Assembly: GCA_001599935.1 (NCBI GenBank) | Contig: BCIJ01000004.1 | Coordinates: 893,716-957,715 of the forward strand | Source of the DNA: Holtermannia corniformis | Taxonomy: Eukaryota; Basidiomycota; Tremellomycetes; Holtermanniales | Reading direction: 5' to 3' | DNA: 64,000 bases | In this document: positions 38,860 to 50,046 of the stretch, piece after piece | Layout of the letters: the number at the start of each line of letters is the position of its first letter | How positions within the stretch are numbered: position 1 is the stretch's first letter | Position numbers and translations under genes: made by a program | The notes under the pieces: generated by a model | Told to the model about the DNA's origin: nothing | What the model saw: the letters and a program-made list of their open reading frames with translations, nothing else | The model's database searches: none

Positions 38860-39345
38860 TTACACACTGGCATTCAGTCCGAGGATAGCATCGCGTTCGA
38901 AATCATTCACAGCGGTGGAGGCGGGGATCCAGCCGAGCGGGTACCTTTGGGCGCACGAGGAGAGAGTCATGGCATCGCTCACAGCAGTTTACAGGCATAC
39001 ATGTTCAAACTGCATAGACACTGTGCACCCTACAGCGACGCAGCTAGACAGCCAGACACCAGCGGAAACGAGCAGTCCAACGATCCCCACCATCCTCAGC
39101 TGCACCCGACTGATTTTCGAATCCAACTCAACTCCGGCTGGTTCCGACGCAGACGATGTTTTCGAATCATCTTCCCCACTGCACGAGATGTCGAGTGAAT
39201 GCAGACGTGGCGTCGTGAGGGGTTGCTTGGCTGGGTGGGGTGGGCTGGGGTGCTGCTGGCTGAAAGAGCGGACGAGCCGTGCGTACAGTAGTGTCCAGTC
39301 CGAGTCTAGCGATGCATGTAGCAGATGAGGCCTGTGCATCTGCAT
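38860..39345 (-). CDS. small single-pass membrane protein, unknown
   Basis: About 140 residues, not recognised. From ATG 39345 the N-terminus is basic and hydroxylated (ARLVRSFSQQHPS), fitting a mitochondrial presequence, and then has an acidic linker (CSGEDDSKTSS). One clear membrane helix follows (MVGIVGLLVSAGVWLSSCVAV). A 40-base intron (donor GTAAAC, acceptor AAAG) joins it to YPLGWIPASTAVNDFERDAI, a second exon ending at 38860. The hydrophobic helix followed by an aromatic turn and short tail suggests a small inner-membrane or ER protein. Confidence 0.45.
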
Positions 39346-39446
39346 CAACTAGGGCGCGCGGCACCTATGAGCACCACATCGTCATACACAGTCGTAGTCT
39401 CTAGAGTAGGACGATTCATATCATATCACCGCACCATCAACAGCGG

Positions 39447-41239
39447 CTACAAACCCGCCACCACGTCCTCCACCACGTCCCTAATCAATCCACAAGCAAA
39501 CGCCATCTCCTCCCCGCTCACAATCAAAGGCGGGATGAAGCGTAACGTATCCTGCGCGGATCAGCCCCGTCAACCGGCCTAGTACGGCACTCACAAACGC
39601 AGACGTCGTGAGCGTGTACAGCCCGCGCTCGAGTAGCATAGCCTGCACGCGGCTCCCGATCTTGCTCTTGCTCGGACATGACGCTGGCACCGGGTGGAAT
39701 TCAAGGCCGAGCATGAGGCCGCGGCCTCGCACTGACCGCTTCAGCTCCACTGCCATCTGGCGAAAGAAGCGTACCGTCTGCGATATATTTCCCAGTCTTC
39801 GCATTCGCCTGAAGCGCATGCAGTGTCTCGAGCAGCTGCGCTGACCTATGCCGAGATCAGCGCGGTATATAGGCATAACCAGCGCAAAGCACGCACCGAG
39901 CCGCCACGTTCTCTAGAATCTTCTCATCGCGCATCACGTCGGCGCATGCGATCGCGGCCGCGCACGCCACGGGGTTGCCGCCGTATGTCCCGCCCTGTGC
40001 GCGTTAGCCGTCATGTCCCCTGCGCGATAGGCGTACCAGCGTGCCCTTGGGCATGGCTGCCATCAACGCCTTGGTCGATGCGACGCCTGATAGTGGAAAA
40101 CCATTCGCGACGCCCTTTGCAAACTAAGGGTGTGAGCGCGGGCGTAGAGCCGACAGGAGCTAGACGACGTACGATCAAGATATCGGGTCGAACGCCCGAT
40201 TGCTCAATGTTGAAATATGTCCCTGTCCTCCCGAACCCCGTCTGCACTTCGTCCCTGTTGACCCGAATCAGCCATGCCCTGCAATCACGACGCACAGCCA
40301 CGCACACAATCAACAGCATCCCGTGCTCGTCGCAGATCTCGCGCAGACCTTGCAAATACGCCTTTGGGGCCGGGATATACCCTCCCTCACCTAGGACCGG
40401 TTCGATCAAGATACTCGACGTGTCTTGCGGTGCGGATTGTTGAGCCAGAATCAGCCGGAGTTGGTACAAGCACGCTTGCACCATCTCGTCTTCGCTCTGA
40501 TCCGGCGTTTCGCCGAGTTGGTGCCAGTACGGAAACGGTGTCGCGACGACGCCCGGCTGCACGTACCACGATTCAGCACCGCCTCGCACCCCGACCCCGA
40601 AAGGAACGCACCATGCCAGGCCCGACTTCCTGCGAGTAAATCGTCTTGCTCTTCGTCAACGCCATCGCCCCGTGCGTCCGTCCATGATACCCGCCCTGCA
40701 TGACGATCACGTTATGCCTCCCCGTCGCCTTTTTCGCAATCTTGACGGCGGATTCCACGGCCTCGGCGCCGGAATTGGTCAAGAAGAATTGGTCGAGTGA
40801 GGGATCGGGCATGAGCGGGATCAAGCGCTCAATCAGTGTCACGCTGCGCAACGTTAGCTGTAGGTTCGGCACGGTCAGAGCCCGACGCACTATTCCGGCG
40901 TGAACCCGAGCGAGTTTTGACCGTGGACGAGGCGCGCGCACTGCGCTTGAGCGGCCGCGGTGACGACGGGGTGGCAGTGACCGAGGTTGGTGACGCCGAT
41001 TCCGGATGTAAAGTCGAGGATCCGGCCTTGGCTCTGCTGGGATCAGCGATCCGCCAAAAGCTGCAGAGCCAACCCACAGTGTTCAACCACGAGCCCGAGC
41101 CCGACTCCAAGATCATGTCGGACACGCGACCGATCCCATGCGCGACATGGGCGACTCCGAACGCGGAGAGCTCGGCTTGGGCGGTAGCGTTGGGCGTAGT
41201 GGAGACGGGCATTGTGTCGGTTGGCTGGCTTGTCGACAT
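39447..41239 (-). CDS. class III PLP aminotransferase (4-aminobutyrate aminotransferase-like)
   Basis: PLP enzyme that moves an amino group from an omega-amino acid (such as GABA) to a keto acid. From MSTSQPTDTM (41239) the exons give ILDFTSGIGVTNLGHCHP, HGQNS, FLTNSGAEAVESAVKIAKKATGR (PLP phosphate region), GGYHGRTHGAMALT, ILIEPVLGEGGY, DEVQTGFGRTG (PLP Asp), FAKGVANGFPLSGV (Schiff-base Lys), GTYGGNPVACAAA, and a final MLLERGLYTL...RFIPPL domain ending at 39447. Introns are short and numerous. The RidA gene starts 270 bases away in the opposite direction. Substrate inferred from the family only. Confidence 0.9.
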
Positions 41240-41508
41240 ACACGCCGCGAGATATACAGGCCACGGTAGAGCCAAGTGCCACGCTCAGATTGGTCGCCGA
41301 GCGCCGAGTCCGAGTCCGAGGGCGTTATCTCCGTGGTGTCGCCCAGTGCTCGGTACCGACTCGGTCTGTATGATATGCGAGATGCCATGACTCGGCTTGG
41401 GGAGCAGTGACGGCGTCGGCGCGTGTAGGATAGTCAAGATACAGATTAGGATAGTCAAGAGCTTTGGAAGCTCAGCTTCCTCGCCCTTGCCAGAGAAGCA
41501 CCATCTCC

Positions 41509-42061
41509 ATGTCCGACATTACGATCGTATCCACGCCTGCTGTAAGTCTTCTACTAAGCAGCACTCGAGTTGACGCCCAAGGCCCCCTCTGGCGGTCCAC
41601 TGGTCCAATGCACCGTGTTCCAAGGCGTCGCCTATCTGAGCGGCTGCATCCCGATGGACCCAAAGGTAAGTCATGTCGCGTACACTTGAACACCGCTGAT
41701 CGCTCAGACTTCTGAGATCGTCGGGTCCGACATCACCTCGCAAGCGGTGCGTCCGTGCGCTCTCGTGAATCAGCTGACCCGCACAGACGCAAGCCCTGGC
41801 CAACCTCGGCGCGGTACTTGAGGCCGCCGGGTCCGATCCGAGCCGCGTCCTGAAAGCGACCTGCTTCCTCAAGAACATTGACGATGCACCCGCGTTCAAC
41901 GCCGTGTACGAACGATTCTTCAACGGGTGGAAGCCTGCTCGCTCGGGCGTGCAAGTCTGTTCCAGGGCGCGCGTACATGCGAGGGCTGACGGTCTCAGGT
42001 CGCTCGGCTGCCGAAAGACGTCTTGATCGAGATCGAGTGCATTGCGGCCGTCAAGGCTTAG
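41509..42061 (+). CDS. RidA/YjgF/YER057c-family enamine/imine deaminase
   Basis: About 130 residues; hydrolyses reactive enamine/imine intermediates released by PLP enzymes, protecting them from damage. Exon 1 (MSDITIVSTPA) is joined by an intron of about 45 bases to APSGGPLVQCTVFQGVAYLSGCIPMDP, then EIVGSDITSQATQALANLGAVLEAAGSDPSRVLKATCFLKNIDD, FNAVYERFF, and ARLPKDVLIEIECIAAVKA, stop at 42061. The conserved Arg in SRV and Glu in IEIECIA are present. It is transcribed away from the class III aminotransferase, a functionally sensible pairing. Confidence 0.9.
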
Positions 42062-42457
42062 GACATGTAGACATGCTAAACGAACGAGGATGATGCGAAC
42101 ACGTCCTTCACGTGGAAACTCTAATTGTCGGTGCTGTCGACTCTGGCGCTTGCGATCCGTCAGTCTGACTTGGGCAAAGCGCGCAAAAGAATACGCGACC
42201 GAGGGCCGTGTAGTGATCAGTGCATAGCAGACCGAGTAGGACCGACGTCGGCGGGAACAGCGCCGCCGTAGCCGCCGTTGTCGCCAGTCGGTGCCGGCAC
42301 GCGCCGCCAGAGCCAAGTCACGGCGGCAGCTTTCGTTCAGCTCGCTCGCGACCATGCTCGTCGACTCGAGACTTGGCCCTGTCCGCCCACTCTATAGGCT
42401 CAAGCGGCAGGGTGGCATGCTCGCCGCAACGTCCACACTGCAAAGATCCACTACAAC
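42062..42457. other. intergenic, promoter of the class II aldolase gene
   Basis: About 400 bases between the RidA and aldolase genes, both on the plus strand. GC-rich, with CGCCGCCGTAGCC-type runs near 42255-42300. No gene or repeat recognised. Confidence 0.4.
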
Positions 42458-43624
42458 ATGGCACCCGTAGCAACCTCATGCCCGTCTGCGTCGGTGCAGG
42501 CTCATATCGACGACATCAAGGCCAAGCAGCAGCACGCATCCTCTTCCGCCAACGTTCAAGACGACTTTACCCCGTTCTTCATCCCAGAACCTCCGTATGC
42601 GGCCATGACAGAGCCCTACGCCAAGCGGGCATACGTCAAGGAGCGGCTCGCCCTCGCGTTCCGCTTCTTTGCCAGCCAGGGCTTTGACGAGGGAGCCGCG
42701 GGTCACTTGACAGTCCGGGACCCAGTCAACCGCGAGCACTTTTGGGTCAACCCTTTTGGCGTGCCGTTCGATACAATGACTGTTGGCGACCTGCTGCTCA
42801 TTGATCACGAGGGTCGCATCGTCCAAGGAGGTCGGCCAGAGACGCAATACTACAACACGGCCGCGTTTGTCATTCACGCCAGGGTGCATGTACGTATCGT
42901 AACAGCACTGGGACCAGTGCTGATGATCCTAGCATGCCCGACCAGACGTTGACGCCGTCTGCCACTCGTATGTGGTGACCGCTCTACGCCGACAGCTGAC
43001 ATCGGCCAGTCACTCGACCTATGCCAAAGCGTTCTGTGCATTTGGCCGACCACTATCCATGATCTCCCAGGACGCATGCATGTACTACAACGAGTGAGTC
43101 GTGGTCTCTCCGCCGCACGGGGCTGATACGGTGCAGCCACAGCGTGTACGACATGTTCGGCGGCGTCGTGCTCGGTGGCAGCGAATCGGCGCACATCGCT
43201 GCCGCTCTAGGGACAAACAAGGCGGTCATGCTATCCAACCACGGCATCCTCACGGTCGGCACGACGATCGAGAGCGCCGCATTCTGGTTCTACAGTCAGT
43301 ACTTTGTGTTTTTCATGACGTGGCTCACCCTCGTACAGGTCTCGAGAAGCAGTCAGTTGGTATCGCAGCGCGAGCTACAGACTGACACTCGCAGGTGCCA
43401 AGTGCAGCTCATTGCCGAGGCCGCTGCCGCCGGGAACGGACACAGGTTACGGATCATCCCAGACGACATCGCCCAGTTTACGTGGGAGAATACCGGCGAC
43501 GAGAAGAGTGGCTGGTTCGAGGGGCAATGTCTGGTATGTCTGCCCCTGCTCTCGGCGTCGCGCTGACACTGCCGAGTTCAAGAGCACAGCGCACAAGGTT
43601 GGAGATGGGTACAAGGCGTTGTAG
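42458..43624 (+). CDS. class II aldolase/adducin-family protein
   Basis: Zinc-dependent aldolase fold, as in fuculose-phosphate aldolase and adducin heads; many fungal members are uncharacterised. From MAPVATSCPS (42458): RLALAFRFFASQGFDEGAAGHLTVRDP, FWVNPFGVPFDTMTVGDLLLIDHEG, CHSHSTYAKAFCAFG (metal-binding HxH region), ISQDACMYYN, SESAHIAAALGTNKAVMLSNHGILTVGTTIESAAFWFYSLEKQCQVQL (third metal His in SNHG) and a tail ending at 43624. Introns 40-70 bases. Compared with the bacterial aldolase, the N-terminus is about 60 residues longer. Confidence 0.88.
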
Positions 43625-43796
43625 ATATATGGATGGTTATAACTTTGACAGTGGTTGGTAATCTTCCGAGGACCATCGGACCAATGCAGCATATAGCAGC
43701 TGTATGACTGACACGCTGGTCTCAATTGAGAACGGTAAACTCCGATTGCGACAGTCGCTTAGCGTATGTACTTTAGCATTGGACTGCATGTTCACA

Positions 43797-45200
43797 CTAC
43801 TGCGCCCACTGCGCTTCAAGCGCACGCAAACCATCAACTGTCCCCTTGACGACGTCATCAAAGCCCAAGAAATGCTGACCCAAGATGGTGCGTGCCCGCC
43901 CGTTCGAGTAATAGTCCATGTCCGTTGTAGAGCCCGAGTTCCTGCCCGGAGTGCCCACGGGCACGCTACTCCAGTCAGCGAGCTGTTCGCCGCAATGACG
44001 CAAACACACTTGGCCTTGATCTCGGCATCATTGGGATACAAGCGGTGGAGACTGTCTGCAATGTCTTGCCCTGTGCTACATCAGCGAGCGCACTTGCCAG
44101 CCGCGCGATACACACACGTTGCCTTTGGCTGATCTGCGCACGAGATGAAGCGTTGTCCACCGGCCCCGTCGACCTGGAGTGCGAGTACGTGACTAGCCGC
44201 AACGTCGCCAACGTCGACAAAGCAGCCGAGCTGTGTCGAGAGGTCGCTTGCACCACGCATCTTGCCCTTGATCAGATCGTAAAAGCTCGCGCTAGATGTG
44301 TTCAGGCAAGACGCGTCCTTGACCTTGGGTCCGTTAGCGCCGATGGATCGGAATGATGGTGACGAACGTATTGTTTGTTTGGTCCAAAGATGAAGGGTGG
44401 GTTGATTGCTGCCATGTCGAACGCTGGCTTCTCCCTCTCGATAAACTCCCAAGCCGCTTTCTCTGCCAGACACTTTGAGGCGCGATATCTGTGACGATTA
44501 TAAGCGGCGTCATCAGACGCCCATGTCACCGACTTGTCCGAGGCAGTCGCCGCCTTGCCCTTGGCATTGATCTGCTCAATCGAGTGCTCGTTCCAGTCCT
44601 GCGCTGTCAGCGCAAACAACAGCAAGCACAGCCTACATACTGCTTCGGTGAAGACGGAAGGCCTTTCTTTGGGGTGAATGATCGATGCGACAGACGAGGT
44701 GATGATCACCCGCTTGACAGACGGTCTGGGTGCTGTCAGACCATGCAAGCTGACGCACTTTCACTGACGCGTGTTTCTTGACCGAAGCAAGGATGCCTAC
44801 CGTTCCCTGCACAGCGGGGACAACCAGTTCGGCCGGGTCATCCGCGTTGAAGCTTATGCAGGTCAGATCATATCTCACACGCGCCGCGAGGACTCACTGA
44901 AAGGGCGAGGCAGTGTGCACGACGGCGTCCACACCTTGGACCGCGCTGTCAAACGCGCCTGGGGCGGCAATGTCTTTGACGATGGAAACCTGCACACTGC
45001 CCTTGCCGAACAATTTGAAAAGGTGCTCTGCCTTGTCGGCGGATCGAAAGGTGCCTCGCACCGCAAAGCCCTCTGCCAGAAGTTTTTCGACCACGGCGAC
45101 CGCGAGGAAACCCGATGCGCCGCTGACGAGTACTGCAACGTTAGCTTTTGCGAGCGTGCAGTTTGAAAGGCTTACCAAGTCCGGATCGTATTGCTGGCAT
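43797..45200 (-). CDS. NAD(P)-dependent epimerase/reductase, GRE2/dihydroflavonol-reductase-like
   Basis: Extended short-chain dehydrogenase. A short first exon (MPAIRSG, ATG 45200) is joined by a 43-base intron to VLVSGASGFLAVAVVEKLL, the Rossmann loop of the GRE2 group, then VRGTFRSADKAEHL, VVHTASPF, VKRVIITSSVASI, and YRASKCLAEKAAW (catalytic Tyr/Lys), INPPFIFGP, and DVGDVAASHVLAL, ending with FLGFDDVVKGTVDGLRALEAQ at 43797. In yeast Gre2 reduces methylglyoxal and isovaleraldehyde; the true substrate here is unknown. Convergent with the class II aldolase gene, 172 bases apart. Confidence 0.88.
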
Positions 45201-45467
45201 GTTGTATCTCGAGTGTCGTTCAACGACTACTCTCAGCCGCACTCATACATGTAGACGGGCTCGGCGCTCGTAAGCGGCAAACGAGTGCCGCGGCGTCGGC
45301 GGTGATAGCTTCGGCGGTGACGAAGGAGCCGAGTCAACTCTGTCAAATCGCGCGTACCATTTCGGCATGTCGGCCAAGACGACCAACTCGAGAGCCAGTG
45401 CAGCCTGCAAGGTTCTTCACCGATAGCGCCTATTCATCCCAAGTCTGTACTAACCCGAGCAACGTAT

Positions 45468-46412
45468 CTATATCGCTTTGCCGCCCCGGGGCTGCAGTGT
45501 CAAGCTGTGGTCTGGTCCACACTTGCCGTCTAGGGTCTGCAGCGTCTGATGACTCTGCCGGTGCCGTCTGTCTGCTGGCGGTGAGCTCGACATCGCTTGC
45601 AGAAAGGGACGTTGCGCGAGACGACGCCGGATCTGACGACTGTCACTTGTTAGTCTGCGCGATACGGCTATCTCGCGTACCGTCTGCCTCGACACTGCCG
45701 GCCTGGCCCGCCCGCGCTTGATACGTCTGAGCGCTACTGCAGGTGGCTCTCCATTGCTGGCAAACTTGCGATATCGATTGCGACATGACAGCGCACTTCG
45801 ACCGGGCAGGTCCAGTGCGATCTTGGTCCAGCTCGGCCCGATCTCATCGTAGCGACACAGCAGTGTTGCGTCCTCCGCCATGGACCACTCCGCAGCTGAA
45901 TTGAGAGATGGGTCGACGACGTTGGACCAGCGCGTCGAGCACTGGTCGTCGGTCCTTCCGGGAAAGAACGAGCCTATGGGCATCAGCAAAGCGCAAGGTT
46001 GTGGTGCCTACTCACACAAGTGCCGCCATTTGGTACCATGGATACCGATCATCTCGACTAGTCGCTTGTCTTCCTCTGGTGTCCACGGCTCGTGGTTGAC
46101 ATTGGGATTCAGCGAGTAAAACCAGCGTTTCCGACAATTCTGCCACCCGTCAGTCTCAGTGCACTCGAGTGGCTGTACGCACTTTGGTTGTCCGACCTGG
46201 CAAGTGCGAAGCTATCACGCTCCATTGCGAGCTCCGTCCTCTGGTATCACCGTGCTCGGCGACCAAGCTGACCAACAGCGCATCCTCCTCCTCTGTCCAA
46301 GCTCTGATCCGCGGCCGTTGTGGGCGAGCTGCGGCCGCGCTAGACTCGGCGAGGGATTCGGGAAACTGCACAGAGGCTGCAAAGACGGCCTGTGCGTATC
46401 TCGTCGGTGCCA
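45468..46412 (-). CDS. Myb-type DNA-binding protein with three repeats
   Basis: From MAPTRYAQ (46412) three SANT/Myb repeats follow: WTEEEDALLVSLVAEHG...WSVIASHLPGRTTKNCRKRWFY; WTPEEDKRLVEMIGIHGTKW...FFPGRTDDQCSTRWSNV; and WSMAEDATLLCRYDEIGPSWTKIALDLPGRSALSCRNRYRKF. The spacing of Trp residues matches R2R3-like Myb repeats, so it should bind DNA in the nucleus. The C-terminus is basic (RRIKRGRARP) and Gln/Ser-rich, ending at 45468. It is divergent from the FMN oxidase gene, about 300 bases start to start. Confidence 0.85.
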
Positions 46413-46647
46413 TGACTGCTGAGCGACTCTGGACAGACTCTCGACGTTGCGCGAGAGCGGGGTCCTCAACGATATCAGCGGGAGCAAATCGGACTCGGGC
46501 GTAAGATAACGAGCGAGGCGGCGGCGACGCCGAGCGCACAGAGTGCTGCTGATAGCCATCGGGACTCGCATCGGTCGCAGCAGCGCGTCGCGACGTGCGG
46601 CGTCCTGACTTGGTTCAAGCAGCTGCACCCTGGCATGCATGCAAGTG

Positions 46648-46654
46648 TATATAT
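46648..46654 (+). promoter_or_regulatory. TATA box of the FMN hydroxyacid oxidase gene
   Basis: TATATAT, about 60 bases upstream of the ATG at 46713, in the divergent promoter shared with the Myb gene. Confidence 0.45.
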
Positions 46655-46712
46655 TGACAATGGGCGTCTTAAGCCGTCCCGCAACCTGCCACTCACCTCA
46701 CTTTGCATCAAC

Positions 46713-48086
46713 ATGAACCGCGGAGAGAAGCACGACCCCCTGGTGGTCTCCATCAGTGATCTTGAGTACCAAGCGAACCTGAAGATGGGCAAGACATACC
46801 GAGATTACTACAATGAAGGCGCAATGGACCTCATCACGTTGGTAGAGGTAGCTCGAACCGTGGCTGACGGTTCTAGCCTTCGCTCCAACTGCTCGTCGTA
46901 TGGCCGGTACTGCATTCGCCCACGAGTGCTGCGCAACGTCTCGCAAGTCGACACATCGACAATGTGCTTTGGCACCAGGGTGGGTTGCGCAATGGCAAGC
47001 GCAAAGGCCGCCTGACGGTCATAGGTCTCGTTCCCATTGGGGTTCTCACCCACGGCCATGCACGGCCTCGCTCACCCCGACGCCGAGCTCGGGACATCGC
47101 GCGCCGCGGCGCAAGCCGGGTGCAACATGATTCTGTCGACATATTCAAACACCCCGATGGAGGCTGTCGTTCAGGCCGGTGCCGGTCACGACAACGCGTA
47201 TGGCCAACAGCTCAGTGTCGTACGGGATCGAGATGCCAACCTGGCCATCTTGCGACGCGCCGAGAGCAAGTGCGAAAGGGTCGTGAAGTTGCGCTGACAA
47301 CCGCTCAGACGCCGGTTACAAGGCGTTTGTCATCACCGTCGACTGTCCGTGGCTCGGGCGGCGACTGAACGAGTACCGCAACGACTTCAACCTGCCAACC
47401 CATCTTGATCTGCCCAACCTGCCAGAGGGCGTCGACGTACACAATTCGGTAGAGAATGACCCCAAGATGGCGTATGACGACTCGTTTGACTGGGAGGCGT
47501 TAAAGTGGTACACTGAAAACACCAAGCTCGAGATCTGGCTCAAAGGCAGTGCGTCGAGGTCTCACGACGCGAGCGACACTGATGCGGTGCAGTATTGACG
47601 GCTGAAGACGCCGAGTTGGCAGTCGAGGCGGGCGTTACCGGGATCATTGTCTCCAACCACGGTGGGCGTCAACTTGACGGAGCCATGTCGACGATCGATG
47701 CGTTGCCCGAGATTGTCGACGCCGTTGCCGGGCGGATGCCAATCCACATTGACGGTGGGATTCGACGAGGAAGCGACATCTTCAAGGCTTTGGCGCTTGG
47801 TGCATCGCACTGTTGGGTCGGCCGAGTAGCGTTGTGGGGTTTGGCCGTGCGTGACAGGCTTCGTCGCTGAGGCTGATCCGTTGCAGTACAAGGGCGAGGC
47901 GGGTGTGGCATTGGCACTGCGGCTGCTCAAAGAGGAGTTTACCAACGTCATGGCATTGTCCGGGTAAGCAGCTTTGCGAGTGGGCCTTCCGTGTTGACGT
48001 TCCCGTAGTTGCCGCAGGGTTGAAGATATCACGCGGGCGCACTTGGCACGGTTGCAGGCAAATGGCAGCTTTGCTCGTATGGTGTA
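46713..48086 (+). CDS. FMN-dependent L-2-hydroxyacid oxidase/dehydrogenase
   Basis: Oxidises L-lactate, glycolate or similar acids to 2-keto acids with FMN. It has no cytochrome b2 domain, so it is closer to glycolate/lactate oxidase. From [20 protein letters not shown] (across an intron with an unusual GTTGGT donor near 46838), [103 protein letters not shown] (catalytic His/Arg loop), [21 protein letters not shown], and [12 protein letters not shown], stop at 48086. Introns about 40-60 bases. Confidence 0.9.
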
Positions 48087-48439
48087 GATGCAGCCAATCC
48101 AACCATTCTGTCGCTGTATCCCACTGTTTCTATGCTTGCTTCATCGATGAGCGGTCTGCAAGCTAAAATCACCAACCCGGTTCAAACCTGCCTGCTAGCA
48201 ACCGCTAACAACCGACATTGCTACCAAAGTGCTAGGATTGACACCCACTTTGCTTGTGTCCCGTCGTCGTTCTATGCCCTGTCTCGAAGCAAGGCTTGAG
48301 CAGGATGGTATGTATGCCTCTCCAGACTGATCTCACTGCTGGCTGCTCAGCGATGCACCGGTACCATGACAGATCAGCTCTGATCGCGCGGCACGCAGTA
48401 GATGTCGCTCAAAGGCATCTATGCATGCAGCAGTCTGCC
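48087..48439. other. convergent intergenic region
   Basis: Between the 3' ends of the FMN oxidase and the D-2-hydroxyacid dehydrogenase. A GGTTCAAACC at 48179-48188 resembles a tRNA B box but no tRNA fold is present. Nothing else recognised. Confidence 0.4.
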
Positions 48440-49739
48440 TCAGTACCCCTTGATCTGATCAACCAGGTTCAGGATCGGTCGTCCCTCCTTCAGCCTCAAG
48501 ACGTTCTGGACGAAGATGTCGGTCGCGAGCTCGAGCTCGCCTTCGGCTTCACCACTCGTGTGCGGCGTGATGATGACTTTGGGGTGAGTCCAGAGCGGGT
48601 GGTTGTCGGGCAGTGGCTCTGGGTCGGTAACGTCGAGTACAGCACCCATCACAGGGTTCTCGGTACGGCCGAGAGCCTCGAGCAGGTCCTCTGCGGGGTG
48701 TCAGTGGTCTGTGCGTGACGCGGGATCACGAACCCGAGCGAACAATGTCTCCTCGGCCGCAGTTGACAAACAGGGCTCCCTTGGGCAGTAATGCTACGAG
48801 TCAGATCAGCCCTGTCCGCCGTCGATGCCAATCAGCTGACCCAAGCGCTCCTTGGTGAAGAAATAGTGCGTGTCCTCGGTCGACGGCAAGCTGGCAACAA
48901 GGATATCGGATCGACTGATAAACTCGGACAGCGACGTCTCGTCGGTCGTAGAGTACATCTGCTCTGGGATCTTGGCTGGGTATCGTCAGCTTCTGCCTGA
49001 TGCTGTAGCCGCCAGTTTACCCTCGTAGTCTCCCGTGCCCTCTTGCATGTACCCGACATCCTTTGATCGTGTCCCTCGAGTGTTGGCAGCAATGATCTTG
49101 ACGCCAAAGCTTTGGAACAGGCGGGCAATCTCGCGTCCGAGCTGCAACAGTCAGTATCTCGCACATAGCGACGGTGAGCACTGACATGGCCATAGCCGAG
49201 TAACCCAACCGTCTTGCCGACAAGCGACCGAGCACGGTAGATCGCGCCTTGCTCGTCGGGAAGATTGTCGATCCATGTCTGCTTGATCTGCAAGACGTCA
49301 GCATGCACGGCGCTGCCGAAAAGTGACCCACCCTGGCGTTGATGATCATCTCGGGCAACCTTTGGTACGAAGCCAAGACACCCATGATCACCCATGGCGG
49401 GATTGATCGCACATGCAGGCCCGAAGCGTTGCTGAGAGGGACCGGGCTGCCTTGCGCTCTTGCAGCCTTCATGGCCGGGTTGGCACAGACCGTGTCACAG
49501 CCCGCACAGCTGAGCTGGATCAAGCGCAGGTTGGGGATCTCTGACAAGTCGGCAACGTGGCATGGAAGACCTCGCTTGAGGCAAAAGACGACGTCGGCCT
49601 GGGCCGTAAGCTCTGCAGGTGGGTCATTCTCTGGGTAGCTGTGAATCGTCTTGAAGAGCGGGGTGATGCGGTCAAGGCAAGCCTGTGGCAGGGGCGGCGA
49701 GATTGTCAAGAGAAGGGTGTCGACTGGCTTGACGGTCAT
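48440..49739 (-). CDS. D-isomer-specific 2-hydroxyacid dehydrogenase
   Basis: NAD(P)-dependent, reversibly converts a D-2-hydroxyacid to its 2-keto acid. From MTVKPVDTLLLTISPPLP (49739): ADLSEIPNLRLIQLSCAGCD, LSNASGLHV, then after an intron SLVGKTVGLLGYGHVGREIARLF (Rossmann loop), SRSDILVASLPSTEDTHYFF, LPKGALFVNCGRGDIV, VMGAVLDVTDPEPLP (catalytic Glu region) and VIITPHTSG (catalytic His), ending GRPILNLVDQIKGY at 48440. All catalytic residues of the family are visible. Divergent from the Zn2Cys6 regulator. Confidence 0.9.
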
Positions 49740-50046
49740 GATGCTTGGGTGCTGTTGTTGCTTTGTGGATGAGCGTCATTCATCTCGGCTTCTATAGTGT
49801 GTACGATGAACCAGAGCCAAGCTGAACGCCGATAGGTCTGATATCGGGGGAAACCAGCGTTCGGAGTCTCCGAACCTTATCAGCTGACGGCATCCACGCA
49901 GCAAGATGGCCTGTACGACACGAGCAGGCACACCCTTTGCTTGATTGGACCAAGCCGAGCCAAGCGCTAGTCCACACGTGATTGCCCCGCCTGGTCGACC
50001 ACCCAGACTCGGCTCACAAAGCTATCAAGTCGGCTCAAGTCCCTCA

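Noticed and set aside
48179..48188. GGTTCAAACC as a tRNA B box.
   Set aside because: No A box and no cloverleaf can be drawn around it.
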